A DNA stretch of 64,000 bases from Xanthomonas vesicatoria ATCC 35937 (GCF_001908725.1 NZ_CP018725.1:1054001-1118000); one strand, 5' to 3'. Shown: positions 1 through 8,200, counted from the first letter of the stretch. The notes: a model not told the origin generated them from the sequence alone. A program made the numbers and translations.

Positions 1-86
1 AGCCGGCGCGCTGCCCTATCCGCTGGTCGCTAGATGCTCCAGTGCCATGCCTGTTCCGACGATGTACCGTCTTCCGCCTTGCCCCG

Positions 87-153
87 GCAGGAGCGGACCC
101 GGCCGCGACGCGGCGTTACCGGCAAGCTCAATCGTAGCCAGCCCAGCTCCTAC
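87..153. repeat. Degenerate copy of a Xanthomonas-type intergenic inverted repeat
   Basis: The left arm (87-110) carries the core CAGGAGCGGACC followed by GGCCGCGA, and a short right arm AGCTCCTAC lies at 145-153. It resembles the full inverted repeat at 53716-53809, which has the same AGGAGCGGAC...GGCCGCGA core, but is decayed. The rest of 1-187 shows no gene; it is the region downstream of the minus-strand rhomboid gene. Confidence 0.5.
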
Positions 154-187
154 GGATCATGCCGACCCGGCAAACCGTCACCTTGAC

Positions 188-889
188 TCAACGCACCACG
201 CGCAGCGGCGGCTTGCGCCCTTTTCCGCCGCCACCCTTACGGCCACCGCTGCCGCCAAACGGCGACTGGCCGCGCCAGTAGCGGATCATCAACCAGCCGA
301 ACAGCATGCCGCCCAGATGGGCGAAGTGCGCAACGCCCGGCTGCCAACCGGTCGCACCGAGAAACAATTCGATGGCGCCGAACACAATTACAAACGTCCG
401 CGCCTTCATCGGGATTGGCGGGAACAGCAGCATCACGCGCTGATTCGGAAACAGCATCCCGTAGGCCAACAACAGCCCGAACACGCCGCCGGAAGCGCCC
501 ACCACCGGTGCACCACTGTGGGTAAACCAGGCCATCAGCAGCTGGCAGAGACCGGCGCCGGCCACGCACACCAGGTAGTAGGTCAGAAAACGCTTCTGAC
601 CCCAGGTCTGCTCCAGCGGCGCGCCGAACATGAAAAGCGCCAGCATGTTGAAGAACAGATGATTGAAACCACCATGCAAAAACGCATAAGTCAGCAACTG
701 CCACGGCATGAAGCTGGCGCCCGGCGAGAACGCATCGAAGCCATTCGATATCGGCCACAGCATGAGCCATGACAAGGTGGAGTCGGATGGCAACACCCCC
801 GCCCCCAGATCGCCCAAAGCCCATTGCAGCAGGAACAACCCGATATTGGCGATCAACAGTGCTTTGGTGACGGGCGGCAATTGAGGCAT
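188..889 (-). CDS. Rhomboid family intramembrane serine protease
   Basis: A 233-residue polytopic inner-membrane protein. Rhomboids cleave substrate transmembrane helices using a Ser-His dyad. The sequence shows the GASGG nucleophile motif (Ser133) and a later HFAHLGG motif whose second His (His190) aligns with the catalytic His, plus about six hydrophobic segments and a Gly/Lys/Arg-rich basic tail. The conserved segment after helix 1 (residues 70-82, with HGGFNH) is also present. I chose the internal ATG at 889 because upstream residues of the longer frame overlap the next gene and do not look like a rhomboid. It lies about 40 bp downstream of the alkyltransferase-like gene on the same strand and may be cotranscribed. 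The physiological substrate is unknown. Confidence 0.9.
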   Translation of the reverse strand: MPQLPPVTKALLIANIGLFLLQWALGDLGAGVLPSDSTLSWLMLWPISNGFDAFSPGASFMPWQLLTYAFLHGGFNHLFFNMLALFMFGAPLEQTWGQKRFLTYYLVCVAGAGLCQLLMAWFTHSGAPVVGASGGVFGLLLAYGMLFPNQRVMLLFPPIPMKARTFVIVFGAIELFLGATGWQPGVAHFAHLGGMLFGWLMIRYWRGQSPFGGSGGRKGGGGKGRKPPLRVVR

Positions 890-929
890 GGCGGCATCCT
901 TTTGAATGCGGTCGATGATAACGGCAGCG

Positions 930-1343
930 TTATGAAGGACCCCACACGGCCGCATCCAAACGCTGCGCAGCCGTGGCGCGGCGGACCCGCCCTTGCACCA
1001 CCGGCACCCCTTCGGCACGCAGGCGTTGGCATTGCTCGTCATAGCCCGATGACCCGGGCGGCAAGGCAATGCGGCCATCGCTGCGGAGGACGCGATGCCA
1101 GGGCAGATCAGGGTCGTCGTTGCCACTGAGCACACGCGCCACCATGCGTGCACGGCCAGGCAACCCGGCACGCGCGGCGACCTCGCCGTAGCCGGCGACC
1201 CGTCCGGCAGGAATGGCGCGGATGACGTCAAGAATGCGCAGCCGCACCTGCTCGCCTGAAGGCGCGGCCGGCTTTGAAGCAGGAGTCGCGGCCGACTTGG
1301 CAGATGCAAGTGGACTCAGCGCTGGCTGACGAGGCTTGGACAT
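930..1343 (-). CDS. Alkyltransferase-like protein (ATL, MGMT-fold, no acceptor Cys)
   Basis: A 137-residue protein with the DNA-binding domain of O6-alkylguanine-DNA alkyltransferases. The active-site motif reads PWHRV (about residues 82-86) rather than PCHRV, so the alkyl-accepting Cys is Trp. ATL proteins of this type (E. coli YbaZ, yeast Atl1) bind O6-alkylguanine, flip it out and hand the lesion to nucleotide excision repair instead of repairing it directly. The recognition-helix region GLPGRARMVARVL is intact. The start is set at the ATG giving MSKPRQ, followed by a low-complexity Ala/Pro-rich linker of about 30 residues. It is followed on the same strand by the rhomboid gene. Confidence 0.88.
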   Translation of the reverse strand: MSKPRQPALSPLASAKSAATPASKPAAPSGEQVRLRILDVIRAIPAGRVAGYGEVAARAGLPGRARMVARVLSGNDDPDLPWHRVLRSDGRIALPPGSSGYDEQCQRLRAEGVPVVQGRVRRATAAQRLDAAVWGPS

Positions 1344-1460
1344 CAGGCAAGCATGCCAGCTGACGCGACTCAATGCCGACCGGGCCACGGGGCTTCTGCG
1401 ATCAAGCGCGTCAACGAATGCTGCCTCGACGGCAAGAGTCAAAAGCCCCTAACCGATCCA

Positions 1461-2831
1461 TCAATGCATCAAAACGATCTCTTCCGACGACGTCGGATGG
1501 ATCGCTACCGTCTCGTCGAAGTCGCGCTTGGTGGCGCCCATCTTCACTGCCACGGCAAAGCCTTGCAGCATTTCGTCCGCACTTTCGCCAAGCAAATGCA
1601 AGCCGACCACGCGCTCTTCGTCACCCACGCAGACCAGCTTGAACAGGCTACGTTGTGGTGCGTCGGCCAGGGCATGCAGCATTGGCCGGAAGTTACTGCG
1701 ATACACACGTACCGCGCCGTCGTAGCGCGCGCGCGCCTGTTCTTCGGTGAGCCCGACATGGCCCAGCGGCGGGTGCGAGAACACCACGCTCGGCACACCT
1801 TCGTAGTCCATGCGTGCCTCCGGTTGATTGCCGAACAGCCGGTCCATCAACTTGCGTCCGGCCACGATTGCCACCGGTGTCAGTCCGACCTTGCCGCCGA
1901 CATCGCCGATCGCATGGATATTGGGCACCGTGGTGGTCTGACCGTCGTCCACCACCACCTCGCCCTTTTCGCCCAGCGCTACCCCCACAGAGTCCAGCCC
2001 CAGGCCTGCAGTGTTGGCCCGCCGACCGACGGCGAAGAACACCTTGTCGAACACGTCGTTACCCTGCTCGCGCGGGTGCGCCGGATGGCCATGCACCCGC
2101 AGCCCGCCCTGCGCATCGCGCTCAAGGCCGGTGGTGGTGAAACCGAAATGCAGGCGCACGCCGAGATGGCGCAGGTTATCGGCCAGTTGCAGCGTCAGTT
2201 CCGCATCGAAGCGTTCCAGCAACCGGTCGCCCTGCACGTACAGATGCACGCGGCTGCCCAACGCTTGCAGCAGCCCGGCGATTTCCACCGCAATGTAGCC
2301 ACCGCCAACGATCGCCACGTGCGCAGGCGCATGACAGAGATTGAAGAAGTCGTCGGAGACTTCGCCATGTTCGGCGCCCTCCACACTTGGACGCAAGGGA
2401 TGCGCACCGGTTGCAATCACGATGTGCTCGGCCGTCACCGCAACCCCATCGCTGCCCATGATCGTATGGCGGTCCTGTAACACGCCGCGTTGCGGAATGA
2501 GCACCACGCCATCTTCATCGAGTCGACGCCGATAACTGGCGTGGATGTTGGCGATATAGCCTTGCCGATGGGTTACCAGTTCCTGCCATTCCAGCGTCGG
2601 TCGCGGCACCTTGAACCCCAGCGCACTAGCCAGCTCGATCTTGCCGGCCAGATCGGCCGCCAGCCACATCGCCTTTTTCGGCACGCAACCAAGATTGACG
2701 CAGGTGCCGCCCAACTCATTGGGCTCCATGATCGCCACGCGTGCGCCATGTTTTGCCGCCCGAAATCCGGCCGCCAGTCCGCCGGAACCGCCTCCGAGGA
2801 TCACCACGTCGTAGTCGTAGCGCGCACTCAT
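1461..2831 (-). CDS. gor: Glutathione-disulfide reductase-like flavoprotein
   Basis: A 456-residue class I pyridine nucleotide-disulfide oxidoreductase. It has an N-terminal FAD dinucleotide fold (GGGSGG, residues 13-18), a redox disulfide motif GGTCVNLGCVPKK (Cys44/Cys49), a second dinucleotide fold (VGGGYIAVE), the FAD-binding GDVGGK segment and a C-terminal HPTSSEE with the proton-relay His/Glu, as in glutathione reductase. After the NADPH fold the family usually carries two Arg that bind the 2'-phosphate (in E. coli, HLFVRKHAPLR); here the stretch is HLYVQGDRLLERFD, so coenzyme preference is uncertain. The start codon ATG overlaps the stop of the upstream oxidoreductase gene (ATGA), implying translational coupling. 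Function in glutathione reduction is inferred from the family. Confidence 0.85.
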   Translation of the reverse strand: MSARYDYDVVILGGGSGGLAAGFRAAKHGARVAIMEPNELGGTCVNLGCVPKKAMWLAADLAGKIELASALGFKVPRPTLEWQELVTHRQGYIANIHASYRRRLDEDGVVLIPQRGVLQDRHTIMGSDGVAVTAEHIVIATGAHPLRPSVEGAEHGEVSDDFFNLCHAPAHVAIVGGGYIAVEIAGLLQALGSRVHLYVQGDRLLERFDAELTLQLADNLRHLGVRLHFGFTTTGLERDAQGGLRVHGHPAHPREQGNDVFDKVFFAVGRRANTAGLGLDSVGVALGEKGEVVVDDGQTTTVPNIHAIGDVGGKVGLTPVAIVAGRKLMDRLFGNQPEARMDYEGVPSVVFSHPPLGHVGLTEEQARARYDGAVRVYRSNFRPMLHALADAPQRSLFKLVCVGDEERVVGLHLLGESADEMLQGFAVAVKMGATKRDFDETVAIHPTSSEEIVLMH

Positions 2832-4078
2832 GCGAATCGCTCCGCCCGGTAAGGATGCGGGTCCAGCGCAGGTGCGCGGCCCGTGATCAGGTCGGCCATC
2901 AATTTTCCGCTTGCAGTGCTCATGCTGATGCCGAGCATGCCATGCCCCGCTGCGAGCCAGACGTGAGGACATGCCGGCGCCGCACCCAACACCGGCACAT
3001 CGTCCCAGGTCATCGGCCGCCATCCGTACCAGCGCTCGATCACTGCAGGTCCGCACGGCGCGTGCAGGTATTGGGCCGCCGCACGTTCCAGCGCTGCCAG
3101 GCGAGTAGGCGTGAGCTGCGTGTTGCGACCGGAAAATTCCATCGTGCTGCCGATCCGCAGCCGGTCACGCCATGGCACGACAAATACCCAGCGATCCTTC
3201 AACACCACCGGGCGACGCGGCATTAGCGAGGGAGCGCTATAGGTGATCGAATAGCCCTTGCCGGCCTGCACCGGCAGGCGCACGCCCAGCTGCGCAGCCA
3301 ATAGCGGCGACCACGGCCCGGTAGCGATGACCGCCTCGCGCGCCTGCAGCGCACCGTGTTCGGTCTGTACGCGTACACCGGATGCATCGGGCAGCACGCC
3401 TTCCACGCGGCAATGTTCATCGATCGTCGCACCGTGGCTGCGCAACACCCTGGCCAGCTCTGCGGTGTAGCGCTCCGGGCGCAGATGCGCATCGCCAGGA
3501 AAATGGATCGCGCCGGCAATCCCAGTGCGAAACGCCGGATCCTGCCGCAGGTAGTCGTCCGCTTCGATCACGCGCGCCTGGATCCCCCACTGCGCCAGCA
3601 CCGCACATTCGTCGCGATACTGCGCAAAGCGACGTGCGTCGCCAAATACATAATCCAGCCCATCGTTGCGGTACTCGCAGTCCAATGCATAGCGTGCGAC
3701 CCAGTCATCCAACCGAGCACGCGCGTCGTGCAGCAACGCCGCACGCGCCTGCGCGCTGGCCTGCCAATCGCGCGCATTGCAGCGCTGGGCAAACCGCAGC
3801 AACCAGCGCCACAACCCAGGATCAAGACGCGGCGGGATATACAGCGGCGCATCCGGGGTCAGCATCCACTTCAGCGCCTGGGTGATCATGCCGGGTGCCG
3901 CCAGCGGTGGCGCATGACTTGGCGTGATGGTGCCGCAGTTGCCATGCGAGGTTGCCGCGCCAATCGCGCCGGCATCGAGCACGCGTACCTGACGGCCCGC
4001 CTCCACCAATGCCAGCGCGGTGGCCAATCCGATCGCGCCCGCACCGATCACCACCACGTCTTCGCGCACGGCGGCCAT
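2828..4078 (-). CDS. FAD-dependent D-amino-acid dehydrogenase-like oxidoreductase (DAO family)
   Basis: A 416-residue protein of the DAO/DadA family. An N-terminal FAD-binding motif GAGAIG (about 12-17) is followed by DAGAIG and the SHGNCGTITPSHA segment typical of small-subunit D-amino-acid or D-hydroxyproline dehydrogenases; the C-terminal GHGMLGISMSTASGKLMADLI closes the FAD domain. Such enzymes oxidise D-amino acids to 2-oxo acids and pass electrons to the respiratory chain. The exact substrate (D-Ala, D-hydroxyproline or other) cannot be read from sequence. The gene starts 6 bp downstream of the DUF418 stop and overlaps gor by 4 bp, so the three form a likely operon. No proline racemase/epimerase gene is adjacent. 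Confidence 0.85.
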   Translation of the reverse strand: MAAVREDVVVIGAGAIGLATALALVEAGRQVRVLDAGAIGAATSHGNCGTITPSHAPPLAAPGMITQALKWMLTPDAPLYIPPRLDPGLWRWLLRFAQRCNARDWQASAQARAALLHDARARLDDWVARYALDCEYRNDGLDYVFGDARRFAQYRDECAVLAQWGIQARVIEADDYLRQDPAFRTGIAGAIHFPGDAHLRPERYTAELARVLRSHGATIDEHCRVEGVLPDASGVRVQTEHGALQAREAVIATGPWSPLLAAQLGVRLPVQAGKGYSITYSAPSLMPRRPVVLKDRWVFVVPWRDRLRIGSTMEFSGRNTQLTPTRLAALERAAAQYLHAPCGPAVIERWYGWRPMTWDDVPVLGAAPACPHVWLAAGHGMLGISMSTASGKLMADLITGRAPALDPHPYRAERFA

Positions 4079-4084
4079 CGCGTG

Positions 4085-5329
4085 CTATCCAGCACGCGCG
4101 TTGCCGCGCCACATCGGCGGCACACGCAGATAGGTCACGCTGCGCCACAGCCATTCAATCGGCCCGAAACGGAACCAGCGCAGCCATAGCTGGCTCAGCA
4201 CCACCTGCAAGGCGAACAGCCCTGCCGCGAACGGCAGTTGCCACACCCGCGGCAGTTGCTCGAAATATCCCAGCCCGTATCCATAGAAAATCCAGGTACA
4301 CAGCAGTGACTGCAGCAGGTAGTTGCTCAACGCCATGCGTCCAGCCGGCGCAAGCCAGGCAAGATGCGGCGCGAAGCGCACCACCCACGCGACGTAGCCC
4401 AGGCTCATCAGCGGGCCGGCGATCAACGCCATCGCGAATGCGCCGGACAGGCGCAGGCTCAACCGCGCCGGGTCCATCCACGGTTCCATTGCATAGCTCA
4501 GCAACATCACGCCCAACCCAAGCGGCAAGGCGCCGTAGCGCAACATTCGGAACAACCGCGGGAAGCGCTTTGGCGCGGCAATCGCGCCAAAGCGCACGAA
4601 CCAGCTCCCCAGCAGGAACATGCCGAGCATGGCCGGGCCGTTGATGCTCAACCCGCTCATTGCTTCGCGCAGATCGTGCCAGCGCTGCACAGTCGCCTGC
4701 AGATACGTGCCGTGCCCGAGCGCAACGCGCTGTGCCTGCACATTGGCCACAGCCTGCTGCGCGACATCGGCCATGGCCGTTTTCCACTCCACCGCAGACG
4801 CCTGGTCGGCCTGCATCAGTGCACCGGCGACGCCGTACAGCAGCACCAGCGCCGGCGCGCAGAGGTACACCAGCGCGGCAAGCCATGGCAGCGTCACCGT
4901 CGGCGCATTGCGAGCGCCAAGCAGCAGCAACGCCAGCAGTGCATAGGTCACCAGAATGTCGCCCGACCACAACAGCAGCGCATGCGCCAGACCGATGACC
5001 AGCAAGCCGGCCGTGCGCCGCAGATACATGCCGAAAAACCCGCGCCCGGCGCGTTCGGCGCGCTGGGCCATCACCGCAAACCCCATGCCGAACAGCATCG
5101 AAAACAGCGTGTAGAACTTGCCCTGCACAAAGATGTAGACCAACGCATCGGCAACCCGGTCGGCACCCTGCCAATGCGGCTCCACGCCGCTCAGCGCCAG
5201 ATCCAGCGGCCCGGCGAAAGCTTCGATGTTCATCAGCAAGATGCCGAGCAACGCAACGCCCCGCAGGACGTCAAGTACGACGATGCGCTCGGTTGCAGCA
5301 ATGGGTAACAGCAGATCGCGTTGTGTCAT
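4085..5329 (-). CDS. DUF418 (YeiB-type) multispanning membrane protein
   Basis: A 414-residue polytopic inner-membrane protein. The N-terminus RIVVLDVLRGVALLGILLMN is the family signature of DUF418 proteins, and the C-terminal half carries GRMALSNYLLQSLLCTWIFYGYGLG, the conserved core of the DUF418 domain. Roughly ten hydrophobic segments are visible. The family resembles acyltransferase-3-like membrane proteins and is loosely considered a transporter or acyl-transfer family; no biochemical role is established. It is first in a three-gene minus-strand operon with the D-amino-acid dehydrogenase-like and glutathione-reductase-like genes. The ATG at 5329 is the only plausible start next to MTQRDLLL. 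Confidence 0.85.
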   Translation of the reverse strand: MTQRDLLLPIAATERIVVLDVLRGVALLGILLMNIEAFAGPLDLALSGVEPHWQGADRVADALVYIFVQGKFYTLFSMLFGMGFAVMAQRAERAGRGFFGMYLRRTAGLLVIGLAHALLLWSGDILVTYALLALLLLGARNAPTVTLPWLAALVYLCAPALVLLYGVAGALMQADQASAVEWKTAMADVAQQAVANVQAQRVALGHGTYLQATVQRWHDLREAMSGLSINGPAMLGMFLLGSWFVRFGAIAAPKRFPRLFRMLRYGALPLGLGVMLLSYAMEPWMDPARLSLRLSGAFAMALIAGPLMSLGYVAWVVRFAPHLAWLAPAGRMALSNYLLQSLLCTWIFYGYGLGYFEQLPRVWQLPFAAGLFALQVVLSQLWLRWFRFGPIEWLWRSVTYLRVPPMWRGNARAG

Positions 5330-5366
5330 CGCAGCTCAGGCACCCGGAAGCAGGGGGACGCACCGT

Positions 5367-5401
5367 AAAAAGCAGACGGCCCGCCGAGGGGGCGGGCCGT
5401 C
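5367..5401 (-). terminator. Rho-independent terminator downstream of slyD
   Basis: An 11-bp perfect stem (GACGGCCCGCC at 5375-5385 with GGCGGGCCGTC at 5391-5401) has a 5-nt loop. Read on the minus strand it is followed after three bases by five T (5371-5367). It ends the slyD transcript before the DUF418 operon. Confidence 0.85.
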
Positions 5402-5561
5402 AGGAATGGAGCTATCAATGGCTACGGCCAGCACCATGGTGGGCGTCATTAGCAACCGGCTACGGGTGCCACGCAACCCTCCGCGTGCAAACGCGCCGCG
5501 CGCTGGTGACAACGGCCGGGCATCCCGGACGATGGCCGCGCAGCGGTGTTGACCGCCGCAC

Positions 5562-6041
5562 TTAGTGGTGATGACCGCCGTCGCCGTGCACGTGCCCGTG
5601 ATCGCGCTCTTCCTGGGTGGCTTCGCGCACCTCGATGATCTCCACGTCGAAGTGCAGATCCTTGCCGGCCATCGGGTGATTGAGGTCGACGTCGACCACG
5701 CTCATGCCGACCTTCTGGACGGTGACTGCGCGCGGGCCGAAGTTGGTCTGCAGCACCACCTGGGTGCCCGGGACCAGCTTGGTGGCGCCGAAGTGCTTCT
5801 TGGGCACGCGCTGGCTCAGGCCTTCGCGGTATTCACCGTAGGCCTCGGTGGCCTTGACGTCCACGCCGAAGCTCTCGCCGGCTTCCTTGTCCATCATGGC
5901 CGCTTCCAGGCCCGGGATGATGTTGCCGTGGCCGATCATGATCGCCAACGGGTCACGCTCCTTGGAGCTCTCGATCGGCTCCTGGCCAATCTCCGAAACG
6001 GTGTAGTGGAAGCGGACGACGCTGTCTTTTTCGATCTTCAT
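5562..6041 (-). CDS. slyD: FKBP-type peptidyl-prolyl cis-trans isomerase SlyD
   Basis: A 159-residue SlyD-type FKBP. It has the FKBP core (VRFHYTV near the N-terminus, GHGNIIPGLEAAM at about 37-49), an inserted-in-flap chaperone domain (residues about 65-125, with GEYREGLSQRVPKKHF) and the conserved LNHPMAGKDLHFDVEI return strand. The C-terminus is His-rich (HGHVHGDGGHHH), a candidate Ni/Zn-binding tail, shorter than the E. coli tail. SlyD folds proline-limited proteins and delivers nickel to hydrogenase or urease systems; no hydrogenase genes lie here, so a general folding and metal-handling role is more likely. It appears monocistronic, with a terminator about 160 bp downstream. Confidence 0.95.
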   Translation of the reverse strand: MKIEKDSVVRFHYTVSEIGQEPIESSKERDPLAIMIGHGNIIPGLEAAMMDKEAGESFGVDVKATEAYGEYREGLSQRVPKKHFGATKLVPGTQVVLQTNFGPRAVTVQKVGMSVVDVDLNHPMAGKDLHFDVEIIEVREATQEERDHGHVHGDGGHHH

Positions 6042-6151
6042 GCGTAGCTCTGAATGAGGCTGCCCGGTGGCAGAGGATGGAGGACGGCTTGTCGGCCGCC
6101 GGGTGCGCCGCCATCATGGCGACCTTCCGAACCGCCCATTATCCCGGCTCC

Positions 6152-6694
6152 ATGCATATCACGCCAGTTTTCGCCGTCCGCGCGCACCGCGCGACGGCCT
6201 GTTTGCTGCTGGGCCTGCTCCTGCTGGGCGGCTGTTCGTCCAAGCCACCGGTGCGCCGCCCGTCCGCCCCGCCACCGGCGGCGCGCGTGTGGCCGCAGGT
6301 GCCGCCAGCCCACCCGGCCGCCGCCAACAACATCCTGATGCGTGCCCTGGGCCTGGTCGGCACGCCCTACCGGTTCGGCGGCAACACGCCAGAGACCGGT
6401 TTCGACTGCAGTGGCCTGGTCACCTATGTCTACAAGGATGTGCTGGCGCTGTCGTTGCCGCGCACCTCACGCGACCTGGCCGCCATCCAGGGCCCGCGGA
6501 TCCCGCCAGAGAAGCTTGCGACGGGGGACCTGGTCTTTTTTGGATCTGGCGGAAGCGTGAGCCACGTCGGTATTTACGTCGGTGAAGGCCGCTTTGTGCA
6601 TGCCCCGACCACCGGCGGTACAGTCCGTTTGGATTTCCTCGATGGCGCCTATTGGCGTGACCATTATTCAGGTTCAAAGCGGGTTTTGCGTTGA
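6152..6694 (+). CDS. NlpC/P60 family cell-wall hydrolase, lipoprotein
   Basis: A 180-residue lipoprotein. The start ATG at 6152 gives a basic N-region, a Leu-rich core and a lipobox LGGC (Cys28), followed by a Pro-rich linker. The C-terminal NlpC/P60 domain has the catalytic Cys in FDCSGLV (Cys86) and His in SHVGIYVG (His138), with a further His in FVHAP (His150). These enzymes cleave gamma-D-Glu-meso-diaminopimelate bonds in peptidoglycan stem peptides; here it would act in the periplasm, tethered to a membrane. The same frame extends about 25 codons upstream, but that version buries the signal peptide. A second NlpC/P60 gene follows 110 bp downstream. Confidence 0.92.
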   Translation: MHITPVFAVRAHRATACLLLGLLLLGGCSSKPPVRRPSAPPPAARVWPQVPPAHPAAANNILMRALGLVGTPYRFGGNTPETGFDCSGLVTYVYKDVLALSLPRTSRDLAAIQGPRIPPEKLATGDLVFFGSGGSVSHVGIYVGEGRFVHAPTTGGTVRLDFLDGAYWRDHYSGSKRVLR

Positions 6695-6696
6695 AA

Positions 6697-6712
6697 TGTG
6701 ACGTGCGTCACA
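6697..6712 (+). promoter_or_regulatory. Perfect Clp/CRP-type binding site
   Basis: TGTGACGTGCGTCACA is a perfect 7-bp inverted repeat matching the CRP-family consensus TGTGA-N6-TCACA. It starts two bases after the stop of the first NlpC/P60 gene and lies about 92 bp upstream of the second, in an A/T-rich gap (6713-6760) suited to a promoter. Xanthomonas uses Clp, a CRP homologue responding to cyclic-di-GMP, at this type of site. Clp control of this gene is inferred. Confidence 0.7.
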
Positions 6713-6803
6713 AGTAACAAAACGGAAAGTTAACTTATTTTGAACGTAACGATTCGTTCACCAGGGCATCATCCCGCATCGACAGCAGAATTGTGATTCC
6801 CGC

Positions 6804-7553
6804 GTGACGAACGACGAACAGACCAAAACTGGCGCCGCACCGCTTCCGCTCCGGAAACCGCTCCGCCTGCTATGCGCCACCGCTCTCTGGATTGCAGCGC
6901 TGCCCGCTCTAGCGCAGACCGCCAATCCCGCCTCATCCGCTCCGCAGACGACCACGCCAGAGAGCGCCGTCGCCGCAGAGAAAGCCGCTACCCGCAGCCG
7001 CGCCGACGCCGCTGCCACTGCAACACTGGCCGCCCTGCTTCCGCACCTGGCCGCCAATGACGCCATTCCGCTGATGGACCGCTCGGCGATGTTCGCCGGC
7101 GACCTCAGCCGCCTGCTTGCCAATTACGATGTATCGCAGAGCGCTGCCAATGCTGCGCAGAACGCCGTCGCAGACAGCCGCGTGCAGGTAATCCTGCAAC
7201 GCGCCATGGCTCTGCTCGGCACCCCTTATGTCTGGGGCGGCGAGTCCACCGAAGGCTTCGACTGCAGCGGTTTGGTCGGCTATGTGTTCAAGACCGCGCT
7301 CGGCATCGACCTGCCACGCGTTTCGCGTGACATCGCCCGCGATGAATCTGCAGAACTGATCAAGGACCCGAATGCGTTGAAGGCCGGCGACCTGGTGTTC
7401 TTTGGCAAGCGCGGTCGCATCGATCATGTCGGCCTGGTGGTTGGCGACGGCAAGTTCCTGCACGCGCCCAGCCGCGGCAAGGACGTACGCGTCGATTCGC
7501 TGGCCAGTGGCTACTGGAGCGAGAAGTTCATCCAGGCGCGCCGGGTGCTTTAA
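6804..7553 (+). CDS. NlpC/P60 family peptidoglycan hydrolase, exported
   Basis: A 249-residue exported protein starting at GTG. After a short cytoplasmic lead comes a hydrophobic signal segment (about 20-37, ending LPALAQ), a low-complexity Ala/Thr region and a C-terminal NlpC/P60 domain with catalytic Cys154 in FDCSGLV and His in RIDHVGLVVG, then FLHAP. It is probably a DL-endopeptidase acting on peptidoglycan stem peptides in the periplasm. It differs from the upstream paralogue in having a cleavable-type signal and a longer N-terminal spacer. A perfect CRP/Clp-type site precedes it and a strong terminator follows it, so it likely forms its own transcription unit. No better start codon lies upstream. 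Confidence 0.9.
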   Translation: MTNDEQTKTGAAPLPLRKPLRLLCATALWIAALPALAQTANPASSAPQTTTPESAVAAEKAATRSRADAAATATLAALLPHLAANDAIPLMDRSAMFAGDLSRLLANYDVSQSAANAAQNAVADSRVQVILQRAMALLGTPYVWGGESTEGFDCSGLVGYVFKTALGIDLPRVSRDIARDESAELIKDPNALKAGDLVFFGKRGRIDHVGLVVGDGKFLHAPSRGKDVRVDSLASGYWSEKFIQARRVL

Positions 7554-7577
7554 CGCTCCAGTGAATCGCAAACACCG

Positions 7578-7602
7578 CCGCGGCCCAGCCGCGGTTTTTT
7601 TT
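7578..7602 (+). terminator. Rho-independent terminator after the second NlpC/P60 gene
   Basis: A 7-bp stem (CCGCGGC at 7578-7584, GCCGCGG at 7588-7594) with a 3-nt loop is followed directly by eight T (7595-7602). Confidence 0.92.
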
Positions 7603-8052
7603 GCATTCGTAACTGACGGCGCGGGGGTTGCCGCACGAGCCACAGGGGAGCCCCGTGGTGGACGGTCTCACCAGATCGATCGCACGATCAATCAATGCAT
7701 GCGCCGGTCCGTCGATGCGGTAGGCAGCACCTGCGCGATCGTGCCACGGAAAGCTGTGCAAAGCCCATCTCGTGGATCGGCAAGTCACGCGGTCCGTTCG
7801 CAACGCGTCCGCAGCGCCATGGGGCAGCGACCGCCTGACGTTGTAGCTACGGGGGCAACCAATCGCCGGCTCTGACGGCTGAACCCCTGCCGCCGCTCAG
7901 CTCACGCATGCTACGGCGTAACCGCACTACGAGACGATGCTCGATCGGCGGCGAAGCCGAAGGCGCAGTTCAAGGCGCGCAATGCGACCCGTACGAACAC
8001 CGTACACACGCCAACGCCAACGCAGACACGATCCGAGCCGTAGCGTGTGTAT
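7603..8052. other. Gene-free stretch upstream of the sigma-54 operon
   Basis: About 450 bp without a convincing reading frame on either strand; frames present lack ribosome sites and family resemblance. It contains no obvious tRNA or small RNA. The regulatory elements that follow (8053-8216) suggest it is the distal upstream region of the operon promoter. Confidence 0.5.
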
Positions 8053-8083
8053 GGATTCCAGAATCCAGTCCAGATCCTGGAAT
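8053..8083 (+). promoter_or_regulatory. Candidate upstream activator site for the NtrC-class regulator
   Basis: Nested inverted repeats: GGATTC-CA-GAATCC at 8053-8066, and ATTCCAG (8055-8061) paired with CTGGAAT (8077-8083). They are centred about 150-160 bp upstream of the predicted sigma-54 transcription start, the usual distance for an enhancer-binding activator. Assignment to the regulator encoded in the operon is inferred. Confidence 0.5.
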
Positions 8084-8200
8084 TGCCAGATACCGGAGCC
8101 ACGCCCGACGGTGCTGACGGCACTGGTCGCACAACCAACGTCGGCCGTATCCGCCTGATAAACAACACATTCGAGCGTCGATTCAGTTCTGCTGTCGAGG

